Below, one piece after another: positions 27,520 through 37,097 of a DNA stretch of 64,000 bases. Both the position numbers and the translations under genes were made by a program. The stretch is from Planctomycetota bacterium (GTDB taxonomy: Bacteria > Planctomycetota > Planctomycetia > Planctomycetales > Planctomycetaceae). Location of the stretch: NCBI GenBank assembly GCA_016872645.1, contig VGZH01000008.1:1-64000 (forward strand), given 5' to 3'. Below the pieces are notes generated by a model. That model saw nothing but the letters and a program-made list of their open reading frames with translations, was not told the origin of the DNA and searched no databases. The stretch's first letter is position 1, and each line of letters opens with the position of its first letter.

Positions 27520-29214
27520 ATGTCAGACACAGCGCAAGGTCCAGCAGAAGCTTCCAACGCCAAACGGTTGTTGTGGGCGGGGTTCATGGCGATTCTCGCG
27601 GCCGGAATCGGGTTTTCGATTCGCGGCGGATTTCTCGACAACTGGATCACCGAGTACGGTTTCACCGCTAAAGAAGTCGGTGACATTAACGGCATCGGGT
27701 TCACCGGGTTCTGCTTCGGCATCATCATCGGTGGAATCGTCTGCGACAAAGTCGGCTACGGGAAATTGGTCCTCACGGCGTTCGCATTGCATATGTTGTC
27801 AGCGGTGATCACGTTCGCCCCGAATGCCAGCATGAGCAAAGAGACGGTTGGCCAATTGCTGACCGCTGGTTCGTTCCTCTTTGCTTTGGCGAACGGAGTG
27901 CTGGAAGCGGTGGCGAATCCGCTGGTCGCGACGCTCTTCTTTAGGAATCGCACGCACTACCTCAACATTCTGCACGCAAGCTGGCCGGCTGGATTGGTGC
28001 TCGGCAGCGCGTCGGGCTGGGTGCTCGACGACATCATGCACGTCGGCTGGAAGATGCAATTCGCGCTGTTCCTGATCCCGACCGTTCTCTACGGCCTGAT
28101 GTTCTTCGGTCAGAGCTTCCCGAAGTCGGAAGCCTCGCAGAAGGGCTTGAGTCTCGGTGAGATGTTTAAAGACGTCGGTATTCTCGGCGCGCTGGTCGTG
28201 GGAGGTTTGCTGGCGATGTTCTTCGCGAGCGTGCTGCCTCAGTTCATTACTCCGGCCAATGCAACCGACGTGCAGATCGCATCGGCTGCGGGCATGGCGA
28301 CGAACATCGGCTATGTGGTCGGCGGAGCGTTCCTGATCGGTGTCGGTGTGATGACTCGGTTCTCACTCGGCTCGATCTTGTTGTTCGTGTTGTTCGTGAC
28401 GCACGGATTGGTCGGAGCGGTCGAACTCGGCACGGACAGTTGGATTCAGAACATCACGGGCAACATCCTGACATCGCAGGAAGGCAAATGGCTGTTTGTG
28501 TTCACTTCGTTGCTGATGTTCGGACTCCGGTTCTGTGCCGAATTCATTGAGAAGAAGATTGGCTTGTCACCCGTTGGAATTCTGTTGGTCTGTGCCGTGC
28601 TGGGCTGCCTGGGCCTGAATCTCGCTAGCGGCATCGCGACGTTCGGCGGTGCGTTGGTTGCTCTGACCGTGTATGGAATCGGCAAGACCTTCTTCTGGCC
28701 GACGATGTTGGCCGTCGCGTCTGATCGATTCCCGCGTACCGGTGCGTTGGCCATCTCGATCATGGGTGGCGTCGGCATGATGTCCGCCGGTTTGATCGGC
28801 GCTCCTGGTTTGGGTTATGCGAAAGATCGCTTCTCTGGGGAAGCGCTGGCCAAGGCAAGTCCCGCCGCGTTCGAGGCCTACAAAGCCGCGAAACCGAGTA
28901 AGTTCCTGGTGTTTGCCGACGCGACGGGCTTGGATGGCAAGAAGCTCGGCGACGTGCAGAAGAAGCTCGAAGACGCCCAGAAAGAAATCGCAGCATCGGG
29001 CGGCAAAGACCCGCAAGCCGCTCTGCAAAAGCTCAGCGACGAAGAACGCGCCGTCCAAGCCGCCAGTATCCAAGGTGATCGCGACACGCTCGTTGCCGAC
29101 TCGACGATTCCTGCGACAATGGCCGCGATCTACCTGTTGCTGCTGATCTACTTCAAGACGATCGGCGGTTACAAACCGGTCCACATCGACGGCGGACAAG
29201 CTGGAGGCCACTAA
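27520..29214 (+). CDS. MFS transporter with hydrophilic insert near the C-terminus
   Basis: This is a 564-residue transporter with about 12 membrane helices, starting [23 protein letters not shown]. Between the last two helices lies a hydrophilic, helical insert of about 90 residues ([19 protein letters not shown]), which makes it longer than the usual 400-450 residues. The substrate is unknown; the FucP-like sugar group is plausible because a Gfo/Idh/MocA enzyme gene follows 138 bases downstream. I chose the ATG at 27520; the frame is open 28 codons upstream, but the membrane domain starts only after this ATG. Confidence 0.85.
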   Translation: MSDTAQGPAEASNAKRLLWAGFMAILAAGIGFSIRGGFLDNWITEYGFTAKEVGDINGIGFTGFCFGIIIGGIVCDKVGYGKLVLTAFALHMLSAVITFAPNASMSKETVGQLLTAGSFLFALANGVLEAVANPLVATLFFRNRTHYLNILHASWPAGLVLGSASGWVLDDIMHVGWKMQFALFLIPTVLYGLMFFGQSFPKSEASQKGLSLGEMFKDVGILGALVVGGLLAMFFASVLPQFITPANATDVQIASAAGMATNIGYVVGGAFLIGVGVMTRFSLGSILLFVLFVTHGLVGAVELGTDSWIQNITGNILTSQEGKWLFVFTSLLMFGLRFCAEFIEKKIGLSPVGILLVCAVLGCLGLNLASGIATFGGALVALTVYGIGKTFFWPTMLAVASDRFPRTGALAISIMGGVGMMSAGLIGAPGLGYAKDRFSGEALAKASPAAFEAYKAAKPSKFLVFADATGLDGKKLGDVQKKLEDAQKEIAASGGKDPQAALQKLSDEERAVQAASIQGDRDTLVADSTIPATMAAIYLLLLIYFKTIGGYKPVHIDGGQAGGH

Positions 29215-29257
29215 GCCTCGGCGAGGTCCGATCGAAAAACTTCAGTAAGGATCCCCC

Positions 29258-29293
29258 GCAGCCCGGCTCGTCTTAACCCTACGACCGGGCTGC
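29258..29293. terminator. Hairpin after the transporter gene
   Basis: GCAGCCCGG and CCGGGCTGC pair around an 18-base loop, 43 bases after the MFS stop codon. There is no T tract, so it may be an attenuating or mRNA-stabilising hairpin rather than a full terminator. Confidence 0.5.
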
Positions 29294-29351
29294 GATCGTC
29301 TTCACGACTGATCATTGCCTCAATCACACAGGCTGTTCGAGAATCGCAAAC

Positions 29352-30623
29352 ATGTCTCATCAAAATCGACGTCAGTTTTTGGCTCAAGCTGCATCAGCCA
29401 CTACTGCCGCATTCGCCGCGCCGTGGATCGTTCCGAGTTCCTGCTTTGGAGCCAACGAGCGGATCGTCACCGGGCACATCGGTGTCGGCGGGCAGGGGAA
29501 TAGCAATCTTGGAGCGTTCTTAAAGCTCGCGTCGCCGGTCGCCGTTTGCGATGTCGATAAAACACATCTCGCTAAGGCGGTTGAGCGAGTGGAGAAGGAC
29601 ACGCAAAAGAAATGCGAAGGCTTCGGCGACTACCGCAAGCTGCTCGATCGGAAGGACATCGACGCCGTTGTGATTTCGACGCCAGATCACTGGCACGCTC
29701 TGACCACGATTCACGCCTGCCAGGCGGGCAAAGACGTGTACTGCGAGAAGCCGCTTTCGCTCACCATCGTCGAAGGTCGCAAGATGGTTGAGGCGGCTCG
29801 TAAGAATCAGCGGATCGTGCAGACCGGTTCGCAGCAGCGATCAGATAATCGGTTTCGCCAGGCGTGCGAACTGGTTCGCAACGGCCGACTTGGAAAACTA
29901 GAGCGAGTGATGGTGGGACTCCCCGGCTCGAACTTCAACGCCAAGCCGGTGCCGGACAGCGATCCGCCGCCGGAGCTTGATTACGACATGTGGCTCGGCC
30001 CCGCGCCGCAGCGGCCCTACAACGTCAATCGAGTCCATTACAAGTTCCGCTTCTTCTGGGATTACTCCGGCGGACAAATGACAAACTTCGGGGCGCATCA
30101 CATCGACATCGCGCAGTGGGGACTCAGCATGGACGACTCCGGCCCCGTCGCCACTGAGGGAACCGCCACATTTCATCCAGAGAAGCACTACGAAGTCACG
30201 CAATCGTGCCGAGTCACTCACACCTATGCCAATGGAGTCATCCTGATCGTCGGCCAAGGTGAGAAGGATTGCCCCGGCGGAGTGACGTTCATCGGCAGTG
30301 AAGGGACGATCTTCGTCGATCGCGGCAAGATCAAGAGCACGCCCGAAGAGATCGTCAAACAGCCGATGACCGACAGTGACGAGCGGCTCTATGTCAGCAC
30401 GAATCACCATCAGAACTTCCTGGACTGTCTGAAGACCCGCAAGCTGCCGATCTGCGATGTCGAGATTGGCCATCGCGCCGCGACGATTTGTCATCTCGGC
30501 AACATCGCGATACGACTTGGCCGCCGCATTCAATGGAACCCCGCTACCGAGCAAATTGTCGGCGACGACGAAGCGGCAAAATGGGTCTCGCGACCGTACC
30601 GCGCGCCGTGGACTTTGGGGTAA
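29352..30623 (+). CDS. Tat-exported Gfo/Idh/MocA family oxidoreductase
   Basis: This is a 423-residue protein with a Tat signal (NRRQFLAQAASA), then the NAD(P)-binding half (GHIGVGGQGNSN, VISTPDHWHA, YCEKPLSLT) and the substrate half (NFGAHHIDIAQWG). It is one of the exported sugar or polyol oxidoreductases frequent in planctomycetes, which keep their cofactor bound. It lies just downstream of an MFS transporter, which suggests joint use of a carbohydrate. The substrate cannot be told from the sequence. Confidence 0.93.
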   Translation: MSHQNRRQFLAQAASATTAAFAAPWIVPSSCFGANERIVTGHIGVGGQGNSNLGAFLKLASPVAVCDVDKTHLAKAVERVEKDTQKKCEGFGDYRKLLDRKDIDAVVISTPDHWHALTTIHACQAGKDVYCEKPLSLTIVEGRKMVEAARKNQRIVQTGSQQRSDNRFRQACELVRNGRLGKLERVMVGLPGSNFNAKPVPDSDPPPELDYDMWLGPAPQRPYNVNRVHYKFRFFWDYSGGQMTNFGAHHIDIAQWGLSMDDSGPVATEGTATFHPEKHYEVTQSCRVTHTYANGVILIVGQGEKDCPGGVTFIGSEGTIFVDRGKIKSTPEEIVKQPMTDSDERLYVSTNHHQNFLDCLKTRKLPICDVEIGHRAATICHLGNIAIRLGRRIQWNPATEQIVGDDEAAKWVSRPYRAPWTLG

Positions 30624-30802
30624 AGTTGAGGGCGAAATAGGCTGATAGCTATTTCGCTCAATCATCATGAAACAGCTCGAACACTTGACCCTCTCTTTTA
30701 CAACAATGGCCGTGGGCTGCAGCGTTGATAAGCCTTTGTCCCCTCGCGAACGTGTTGTTTCGAACGTCCACGACAAGCCAAGACGAGGAGAAGCCCAAGG
30801 CT

Positions 30803-31078
30803 ATGATTTGGCCGTTTCCGGTTGTTGAGAATACAGACGTCATCACCTTGACTCGGATCACGAATGGTTCTCAACCGATTCTTTACGTCGTTCACGATGA
30901 AGATGGTGATTGGCAATTCCTCGATGGCGGCGATGTCTTGGATGACGATGCCGCCACAATCGCGCTGAAGAAAGTTGTTGAACTGGATCCGTCCATTAAG
31001 ACTTTGGCTGACCTCCCTGCAGGATGGGCGGCCGAGAGCGCAGATATCAAAAAGCCGTGGGAGCGATCCCAACGATAG
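30803..31078 (+). CDS. Small acidic protein of unknown function
   Basis: This is a 91-residue cytosolic protein: a beta-rich first half (VITLTRITNG, PILYVVHDEDGDWQFLDGG), then an acidic stretch and a helix (ALKKVVELDPSIKTLADLPAGW). The layout looks like that of small DUF2185-type or immunity-like proteins, but I cannot assign it. The frame is open 26 codons upstream; AAGG lies just before the ATG at 30803. It ends 31 bases before the cysteine desulfurase-like gene. Confidence 0.65.
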   Translation: MIWPFPVVENTDVITLTRITNGSQPILYVVHDEDGDWQFLDGGDVLDDDAATIALKKVVELDPSIKTLADLPAGWAAESADIKKPWERSQR

Positions 31079-31109
31079 CGGCAGACAATCGCAGACATCG
31101 GTTACCTTT

Positions 31110-32261
31110 ATGCAAAGCTGCTATCTCGACAATGCCGCGACCAGTTGGCCGAAACCGGAATTGGTGTTGGAAGCGATGGCTCGCTACCACCAAGAACTGG
31201 GCGTTGCCGCGGGTCGCGGTGCGACGCGGGCCGCTTCCGAAGTCGAGGCGACGATCGCTCGCTGCCGGCTGCGAGCCGCTCGGCTCTTTGACGCAGGATC
31301 GTCCGACCGGATTATCTTTACGTTTAACGGCACAGACAGTTTGAACTTAGCGATTCACGGATGTCTCAAGCCCGGCGATCACGTCATCGCTTCGACGCTG
31401 GAACACAACTCGGTCCTGCGTCCACTGAACGAACTGCGCCAGCGCATTGGCATCGAGACGACGTTCATCGAACCAGCGGCCCAGGGTCGGGTCGAGCCGG
31501 CACGATTTCGCGATGCTTTGCGACCGAACACAAAGTTGATCGCGCTGCTGCATGCGTCCAACGTGACCGGCGTTGTTCAACCGATCGACGACGTCGGCAC
31601 AATCGCGCGAGATGCCGGCGCATTGATGTTGGTCGATGCGGCGCAGACGGCGGGACATCTGCCGATCGATGTGCGCAACAGCCCCATCGACATGCTGGCC
31701 TGTCCGGGACACAAAGGGTTGCTCGGCCCGCTGGGGACGGGACTGCTGTATCTGCGACCGGGCATCGAGCAGCATGTCGCCAGCGTCCGGCAAGGTGGGA
31801 CCGGATCGCTCAGCGAGGATGACCAGCAACCCGATCGCCTGCCCGACAAATACGAGTCTGGCAATCACAATGTTCCGGGTCTGTTCGGTCTGGAATCGGC
31901 GTTGAATTGGTTGGAACAACACAACATCTCCGAACGACACGCTCACGAATTAAAGTTGCGTCGCCGTTTGATTGACGGGATCGCCAGCTCGAAGTCCGTG
32001 AGACTCTTCGCGGCAGAACTTTCCGACGAGCTCGTCGTCGGTGTGGTCAGCTTCGTCGTGGACGGCTTTGATCCGCAGGAGATGGCGGCGATCCTCGATC
32101 AGGACTTTCAGATTCAAGTGCGTGCTGGCTTGCATTGTGCTCCCGGAGCCCATCGTAGTCTCAACACATTGGCATCGGGTGGTACGATTCGCGTCAGCTT
32201 CGGGCCGACGACGACCGTAGAAGAAGTGGATCGGTTGCTGGATGCGTTGCGTCAGTTTTGA
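31110..32261 (+). CDS. Cysteine desulfurase-like class V aminotransferase
   Basis: This is a 383-residue fold-type I PLP enzyme of the NifS/SufS/CsdA group. It has YLDNAATSWPKPE at the start, ASNVTGVVQP and LVDAAQTAGHLPIDV, the PLP lysine in CPGHKGLLGPLG, and a catalytic-type cysteine in AGLHCAPGAH near residue 347. It probably releases sulfur from cysteine. No Fe-S scaffold gene is adjacent. The frame is open upstream, but the family N-terminus begins at the ATG at 31110. Confidence 0.9.
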   Translation: MQSCYLDNAATSWPKPELVLEAMARYHQELGVAAGRGATRAASEVEATIARCRLRAARLFDAGSSDRIIFTFNGTDSLNLAIHGCLKPGDHVIASTLEHNSVLRPLNELRQRIGIETTFIEPAAQGRVEPARFRDALRPNTKLIALLHASNVTGVVQPIDDVGTIARDAGALMLVDAAQTAGHLPIDVRNSPIDMLACPGHKGLLGPLGTGLLYLRPGIEQHVASVRQGGTGSLSEDDQQPDRLPDKYESGNHNVPGLFGLESALNWLEQHNISERHAHELKLRRRLIDGIASSKSVRLFAAELSDELVVGVVSFVVDGFDPQEMAAILDQDFQIQVRAGLHCAPGAHRSLNTLASGGTIRVSFGPTTTVEEVDRLLDALRQF

Positions 32262-32294
32262 AACGGGCGGCTGACGGGAAATGAACAGCGAAAA

Positions 32295-35117
32295 ATGAAG
32301 ATGGTCAGACAACTTTGCATTTCATTTTTCGTCCTCACCTTGCTGAGCAGCCAATCGGCTCGCGCGGCGGACGAGCAGCGAGACTTTGAAAACAAGGTGC
32401 GGCCAATTCTCGTTGCGAGATGTCAGTCCTGTCACGGCGCAAAGAAGCAAGAATCGAACTTGAGGCTCGACACGAAAGCCGGCTTCGAGAAAGGTGGTGA
32501 TAACGGAGCGGTGATTGACTCGAAGCAGCTTGATCAAAGCGAGCTGTTGTTAGCGATCCGTCGTGAAGGTGGCCGCAAGATGCCTCCCGACAAACCACTG
32601 GCGGCTGAAGAACTCGATGTGCTCACCGAATGGATTCGTCACGGCGCATTCTGGCCGGATGATTCCGCCACACCGGCAGCCGATGCGGCCGCTAAACATT
32701 GGGCGTTTCAACCAATTGTCTTGCCCCCTGTGCCTTGGCTGCCGAACGAAGAATGGTCGATGACGCCGATCGATCGGTTCGTGCGAGCCAAGCTGCGCGG
32801 GGCCGGTTTGACACCGTCTCGCTCCGCCGACAAACGAACGTTACTGAGACGAGTGTCGTTCGATTTGATTGGCTTGCCGCCCACGTCGGAAGAGCTGGAA
32901 GAATTCCTCGCAGATGATTCCCCCAATGCGTTCGAGAAAGTCGTGGATCGGTGGCTTTCCTCGCCGCACTACGGCGAGCGTTGGGGAAGGCATTGGCTGG
33001 ATGTGGCCCGGTACTCAGACACGAAGGGCTACGTCTTCTTTGAAGAGAAGAAATTTCCGTGGGCTTGGACCTACCGCGATTACGTCATCCGCTCGTTCAA
33101 CGACGACTTGTCGTTTGAAAGATTTGTAATTGAGCAGCTTGCGGCGGATCAGCTTGAGCTTGGCGACGACAAGCGACCGCTCACGGCGATGGGGTTCCTG
33201 ACGCTCGGCGGGCGGTTCATGAACAACTTGCACGACGTGCTTGATGACCGCATCGACGTCGTCACGCGCGGGCTGCTGGGGCTGACGGCAACGTGTGCTC
33301 GGTGTCACGACCACAAGTTCGATCCGATTCCACAGGCGGATTACTATTCGTTGTACGGCGTCTTCCGCAGTTCAATCGAGCCGACGTTGCCTCCCGAATT
33401 CCTGCGGCCTCCTGCCACTGAAGAGTACGCGAAATTCTCGACCGAGATGAACGCTCGGTTGAAGAAGCTCACCGATTTCGTGACCGGCAAACATGCGGCG
33501 CTCGTGTCGTCTTCGCGGACCCGCGCGGCGGAGTACCTGCTAGCGGCACAAGCTCAAATGACGAAGCCGCCGACCGACGACTTCATGTTGCTGGCCGATA
33601 CGAACGACGTGAACCCCACAATGACGCTCCGCTGGCAGGTCATGCTGGAAGCCGCTCGCAAGAAGCCGCATCCCGTCTGGCAGCCGTGGACCAAATTCGC
33701 CGCGCTTGCAGGCGATCAATTTGCTTTGAGGTCGAAGGAAGTCTCCGACCGACTCAAGTCCGGCCATGAGCCGATGACCGATAGCCGAAAGCCTTCATCT
33801 TTTTTCTGTAATCCGCTCGTCATCGCCGCGATCTGCGAACCGCCGCCGATCACGCTCAACGAAGTCGCGACCCGCTACGGCGAACTGCTCAAACGGATCG
33901 AGACGAAATGGCAAGAAGCTCTGAAGCAACAACCGCCGCTCATCGCGTTGCCCGATCCGCAGGAAGAAGAAATCCGCCGAGTCCTCTACGGCCCGGATGC
34001 CCCGCCTGACGTGCCGCTGGCGATGGGTTGGGGATTCTTGTCGCTGTTCCCCGATCGGCCAACGCAAGGCGAATATCAAAAGCTCATCAAGGAAGTCGAG
34101 CAGTGGAGCATGACCACCGCGGGAGCACCGGCTCGCGCGATGGTCTTGGTCGATGACGCGACGCCGTTCGATCCACAGGTGTTTCTGCGAGGAAATCCGA
34201 ACCGGTTGGGAGCGTTCGTGCCACGACAGTCGCTCGCCATCGCAACTGCAGATCGCAAACCATTTGCGACCGGCAGCGGGCGATTAGAATTGGCGAGATC
34301 GATCGTCGATCCGCGCAATCCGCTGACCGCACGCGTCTTCGTCAATCGCGTTTGGATACACCACTTCGGCACCGGACTTGTGAAGACTCCCAGCGACTTC
34401 GGTTTACGGAGCGATCCGCCGTCGCATCCCGAATTGCTCGACTGGCTGGCCGCCAACTTTGTTAAGTCGGGCTGGTCGATGAAGTGGCTGCATCGACAGA
34501 TTCTGCTGTCGGCGACGTATCAACAAAGTGCGGAGAGCGGAATGCGAAGTGCGGAGCACAATACATCCGCATTCCGCACTCCGAAAGCCGTACTCACCAA
34601 TGATCCCGACAACAAATGGTTGTCGCACGCGAATCGCCGCCGTCTGGAATGGGAGTCGCTGCGTGATTCGTTGCTGTTTGTCTCCGGCGACTTCGATCGC
34701 CGAGTCGGCGGCGAATCGGTCGAACTGCTCAACGGCTTCGTCTCGCGACGATCGCTCTATGGTTCACTCGATCGGCTCGATGTTCCAAATCTGTTGACGA
34801 CGTTCGACTTTCCGACTCCCGCCTCGACGAATCCGCAACGAGACTCGACCACCGTTGCTCCGCAAGCACTGTTCTTGATGAACGGCGATCTGACGTTCGA
34901 GGTCGCCTCGCGATTGCTTCGCCGGCCTGAGATCGCGTCCACCAACGATCTGCCCATCCGCGTGCGGAAACTCTTTCAGATTTGCTTCCAGCGACTGCCC
35001 ACCGACGCCGAACAGCAGGCCGCTCGCCAGTTCCTGAGCGACGCGCCAACGCCGGAGCGCTGGACCGCGTTCGCACAATCGTTGCTGTTGGCAAACGAGT
35101 TCGCATTCGTCGATTGA
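32295..35117 (+). CDS. PSCyt1/DUF1549/DUF1553 planctomycete cytochrome-like protein
   Basis: This is a 940-residue exported protein with a signal peptide (ending about residue 24). A cytochrome-like PSCyt1 domain carries CQSCHGAK near 43-47. DUF1549 (PSCyt2) at about 150-360 has RHWLDVARYSDTKGY and CARCHDHKFDPI. DUF1553 (PSD1) fills the C-terminus, with ARVFVNRVWIHHFG, NRRRLEWESLRDSLL and STTVAPQALFLMN. It likely transfers electrons during polymer or C1 breakdown, but the role is not established. A DUF1501 partner does not follow. A hairpin-forming insert lies in frame at 34531-34583 (residues about 746-764). Confidence 0.92.
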   Translation: MKMVRQLCISFFVLTLLSSQSARAADEQRDFENKVRPILVARCQSCHGAKKQESNLRLDTKAGFEKGGDNGAVIDSKQLDQSELLLAIRREGGRKMPPDKPLAAEELDVLTEWIRHGAFWPDDSATPAADAAAKHWAFQPIVLPPVPWLPNEEWSMTPIDRFVRAKLRGAGLTPSRSADKRTLLRRVSFDLIGLPPTSEELEEFLADDSPNAFEKVVDRWLSSPHYGERWGRHWLDVARYSDTKGYVFFEEKKFPWAWTYRDYVIRSFNDDLSFERFVIEQLAADQLELGDDKRPLTAMGFLTLGGRFMNNLHDVLDDRIDVVTRGLLGLTATCARCHDHKFDPIPQADYYSLYGVFRSSIEPTLPPEFLRPPATEEYAKFSTEMNARLKKLTDFVTGKHAALVSSSRTRAAEYLLAAQAQMTKPPTDDFMLLADTNDVNPTMTLRWQVMLEAARKKPHPVWQPWTKFAALAGDQFALRSKEVSDRLKSGHEPMTDSRKPSSFFCNPLVIAAICEPPPITLNEVATRYGELLKRIETKWQEALKQQPPLIALPDPQEEEIRRVLYGPDAPPDVPLAMGWGFLSLFPDRPTQGEYQKLIKEVEQWSMTTAGAPARAMVLVDDATPFDPQVFLRGNPNRLGAFVPRQSLAIATADRKPFATGSGRLELARSIVDPRNPLTARVFVNRVWIHHFGTGLVKTPSDFGLRSDPPSHPELLDWLAANFVKSGWSMKWLHRQILLSATYQQSAESGMRSAEHNTSAFRTPKAVLTNDPDNKWLSHANRRRLEWESLRDSLLFVSGDFDRRVGGESVELLNGFVSRRSLYGSLDRLDVPNLLTTFDFPTPASTNPQRDSTTVAPQALFLMNGDLTFEVASRLLRRPEIASTNDLPIRVRKLFQICFQRLPTDAEQQAARQFLSDAPTPERWTAFAQSLLLANEFAFVD
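34531..34583. repeat. Palindromic repeat inserted in frame in the DUF1553 gene
   Basis: Arms at 34531-34548 and 34566-34583 pair at 16 of 18 positions (CGGAGAGCGGAATGCGAA with TCCGCATTCCGCACTCCG). The repeat adds residues such as AESGMRSAEHNTSAFRT between ATYQQS and the conserved NKWLSHANRRRLEWE, a place where the family usually has only a few residues. Confidence 0.7.
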
Positions 35118-35130
35118 GCCAACGTCGCCG

Positions 35131-35859
35131 TCACGCGGAAATGAAGTCATGCCAGTCGAAGCCGTCGGGCAGTTGCGGCAGTCCAGTAAATTCCAAGTGC
35201 AAGATACGGCGGTGTTGATTCGTCCCTTCCCGTGACGAAATGCTGCGATGAGCCAACATTGGTCGCATCGCCAGGACGTCGCCCCGCGAACCAAGAATGG
35301 TTCTTGCTGTTTCGAAACTCGCGACCGGCTCTTTGCCGAGCCGATGCGAACCGGGCACGACCAGCAACGGGCCGTTCTCATCGGTCATGTCGTCGAGGTG
35401 GATGCGCAGCGTCAGCATCGCTTCGAGCACCTCGCGGCTGGCTTCGACGTGCGGCACTCCGGCTTTCAGCGTCGGCTTGCTGAAGACGGTGCTCTCGCCG
35501 ACGTGCGGCTTCACGGCGATGGTCAAATCCTTGTGCCATGGCAACGCCCACGTCCGCTCCGGCGGTTTGTCGAAGAACAACACTCGGACCAAGCCGAAGT
35601 CAGGGCCGAGCACTCCGTTGAGCAATTCGAGCAGCGGCGAGCGTCGCCAAATCGTCTTCGCCGGCTCGAACAACCGCAGCAGATTACGTCCGGCATAGAC
35701 AGTCCCGGCTTTGTCGCGGATCGGCCCCTGAACTTCGGTAACGCGAGTCATGACGGCATCGAGACCAACAACCAACTCATCGGTTTCAGAGGCGGAGAAA
35801 ACACCCGGCAGAATGGCGAAGCCCGATTTGAGAATCTCGCGTTGCCAGTCAGCGGTCAT
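35131..35859 (-). CDS. Phytanoyl-CoA dioxygenase (PhyH) family protein
   Basis: This is a 242-residue Fe(II)/2-oxoglutarate oxygenase. The iron ligands are probably His and Asp in LPWHKDL and the distal His in MLAHRS; the Arg in HRRILHLEF would bind 2-oxoglutarate. The substrate is unknown. It starts six bases after the apgM stop codon, so the two are probably one operon, though no functional link is known. Confidence 0.88.
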   Translation of the reverse strand: MTADWQREILKSGFAILPGVFSASETDELVVGLDAVMTRVTEVQGPIRDKAGTVYAGRNLLRLFEPAKTIWRRSPLLELLNGVLGPDFGLVRVLFFDKPPERTWALPWHKDLTIAVKPHVGESTVFSKPTLKAGVPHVEASREVLEAMLTLRIHLDDMTDENGPLLVVPGSHRLGKEPVASFETARTILGSRGDVLAMRPMLAHRSISSREGTNQHRRILHLEFTGLPQLPDGFDWHDFISA

Positions 35860-35865
35860 AAGTCG

Positions 35866-37080
35866 TCACGCTCCGAACTTGTCGAGCCGACCCGCGTGAG
35901 CGAGCGCGAAGCCCATCAGGTACTTCGCGGGGAATTGGCCGAGACCGCCTTTCAGACATTCGCGTTCGCCGAACCTGTCGCACAAGTCGGGGCGGCAGCG
36001 CTCCTCGGCGGCGAGCAGCACAGGGACCGGGTGCCAACTGTGCGATTTCATTTTGCTCGGCGTGCTGTGGTCGCCGGTGACGATCAGGACATCGGGCTTC
36101 AGCGCGGTGATGCGCGGGATCGCGGCGTCGAGTTCTTCGATGCGGCGGACTTTCTCCGGGAAGTTGCCGTCCTCGCCGGTGGAGTCGGTGTACTTGAAGT
36201 GGACGAAGAAGAAATCGAAATCGTTCCACGCCTGTTCGAGCCGCGACATTTGATCGGAGAGCGTCTGCCCGGCGTCGAGCACGTTCATGCTGACCAGCCG
36301 CGCGAGGCCGCGGTACATCGGGTAGACGGCGATCGCTCCGGGCTTCAGGCCGTACATCTCTTCAAAGGTCGGGATCGGCGGCTTCTTGTCGATGCCTCGC
36401 AATGTGAGCAGGTTCGCTTTCGGTTCGTGCTTCAAAATCTCGCGAGCTTGCCGAATAAATTCTTTGAGCAACTCAGCGGTTCGTTGCGAACCGGCGCTGC
36501 GAGCGGTCGGATCAAGCGGCGCGACGCCGGTCTTCTGCGGATCAGTATCCTCGACATCCCCGCCAAGTCCCTCGGCACGCAGGACGATGACGAGTCGATA
36601 CTCCTTGACGTGCCGCACGAAGACTTCGATGCCGGGAATCTTGATCGCGGCTGCCAGCTTCGCGACGACTCGTTCCCCTTCAGGCGTCGCGATGCGACCG
36701 GCTCGGCGATCGGTGATCAGGCCGTTGCCGTCGATCGTGCAGAAGTTGCCTCGGATCGCCACGTCGTTAGGGCCAAGCTCAAAGTCGATGCCCAGCGCTT
36801 CCAGCACGCCGCGACCGATCTGATATTCGAGCGGATCGTAACCGAAGAGCCCCAGATGCCCCGGCCCGCTCCCCGGCGTGATGCCCGGTAGAACGGGAGT
36901 GCTCAAGCCGAGCGTGCCGCGCTTTGCGAGGGCATCGAGATTCGGCGTTTTCGCGGTTTCGAGTTCCGTCAGTCCATCCGGCGTCAACGGCAGTCCGCCG
37001 AGTCCGTCGGCGACGAGCAGCACAATCTTTGAGCCGTTGTTCGTGTTGAGTTTCCGAGTCAAGTCTTGCAGGTCAGGCAT
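35866..37080 (-). CDS. apgM: 2,3-bisphosphoglycerate-independent phosphoglycerate mutase, archaeal type
   Basis: This is a 404-residue alkaline-phosphatase-fold enzyme that interconverts 3- and 2-phosphoglycerate in glycolysis. It has VLLVADGLGGLP (metal Asp), TPGSGPGHLGLFGYD with the phosphoserine loop, VHFKYTDSTGEDG and VTGDHSTPSKMKSHSWHP. It belongs to the archaeal ApgM group, not to GpmI. Its start lies 17 bases from the ATG of a divergent glycosyltransferase gene. Confidence 0.95.
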   Translation of the reverse strand: MPDLQDLTRKLNTNNGSKIVLLVADGLGGLPLTPDGLTELETAKTPNLDALAKRGTLGLSTPVLPGITPGSGPGHLGLFGYDPLEYQIGRGVLEALGIDFELGPNDVAIRGNFCTIDGNGLITDRRAGRIATPEGERVVAKLAAAIKIPGIEVFVRHVKEYRLVIVLRAEGLGGDVEDTDPQKTGVAPLDPTARSAGSQRTAELLKEFIRQAREILKHEPKANLLTLRGIDKKPPIPTFEEMYGLKPGAIAVYPMYRGLARLVSMNVLDAGQTLSDQMSRLEQAWNDFDFFFVHFKYTDSTGEDGNFPEKVRRIEELDAAIPRITALKPDVLIVTGDHSTPSKMKSHSWHPVPVLLAAEERCRPDLCDRFGERECLKGGLGQFPAKYLMGFALAHAGRLDKFGA

Positions 37081-37097
37081 GATGTCTTCGCGAGTGA

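Noticed and set aside
35248-36891. Long plus-strand open frame antisense to phyH and apgM
   Set aside because: It crosses two well-supported minus-strand genes, has no family motif and its composition is that of an antisense frame in GC-rich coding DNA.
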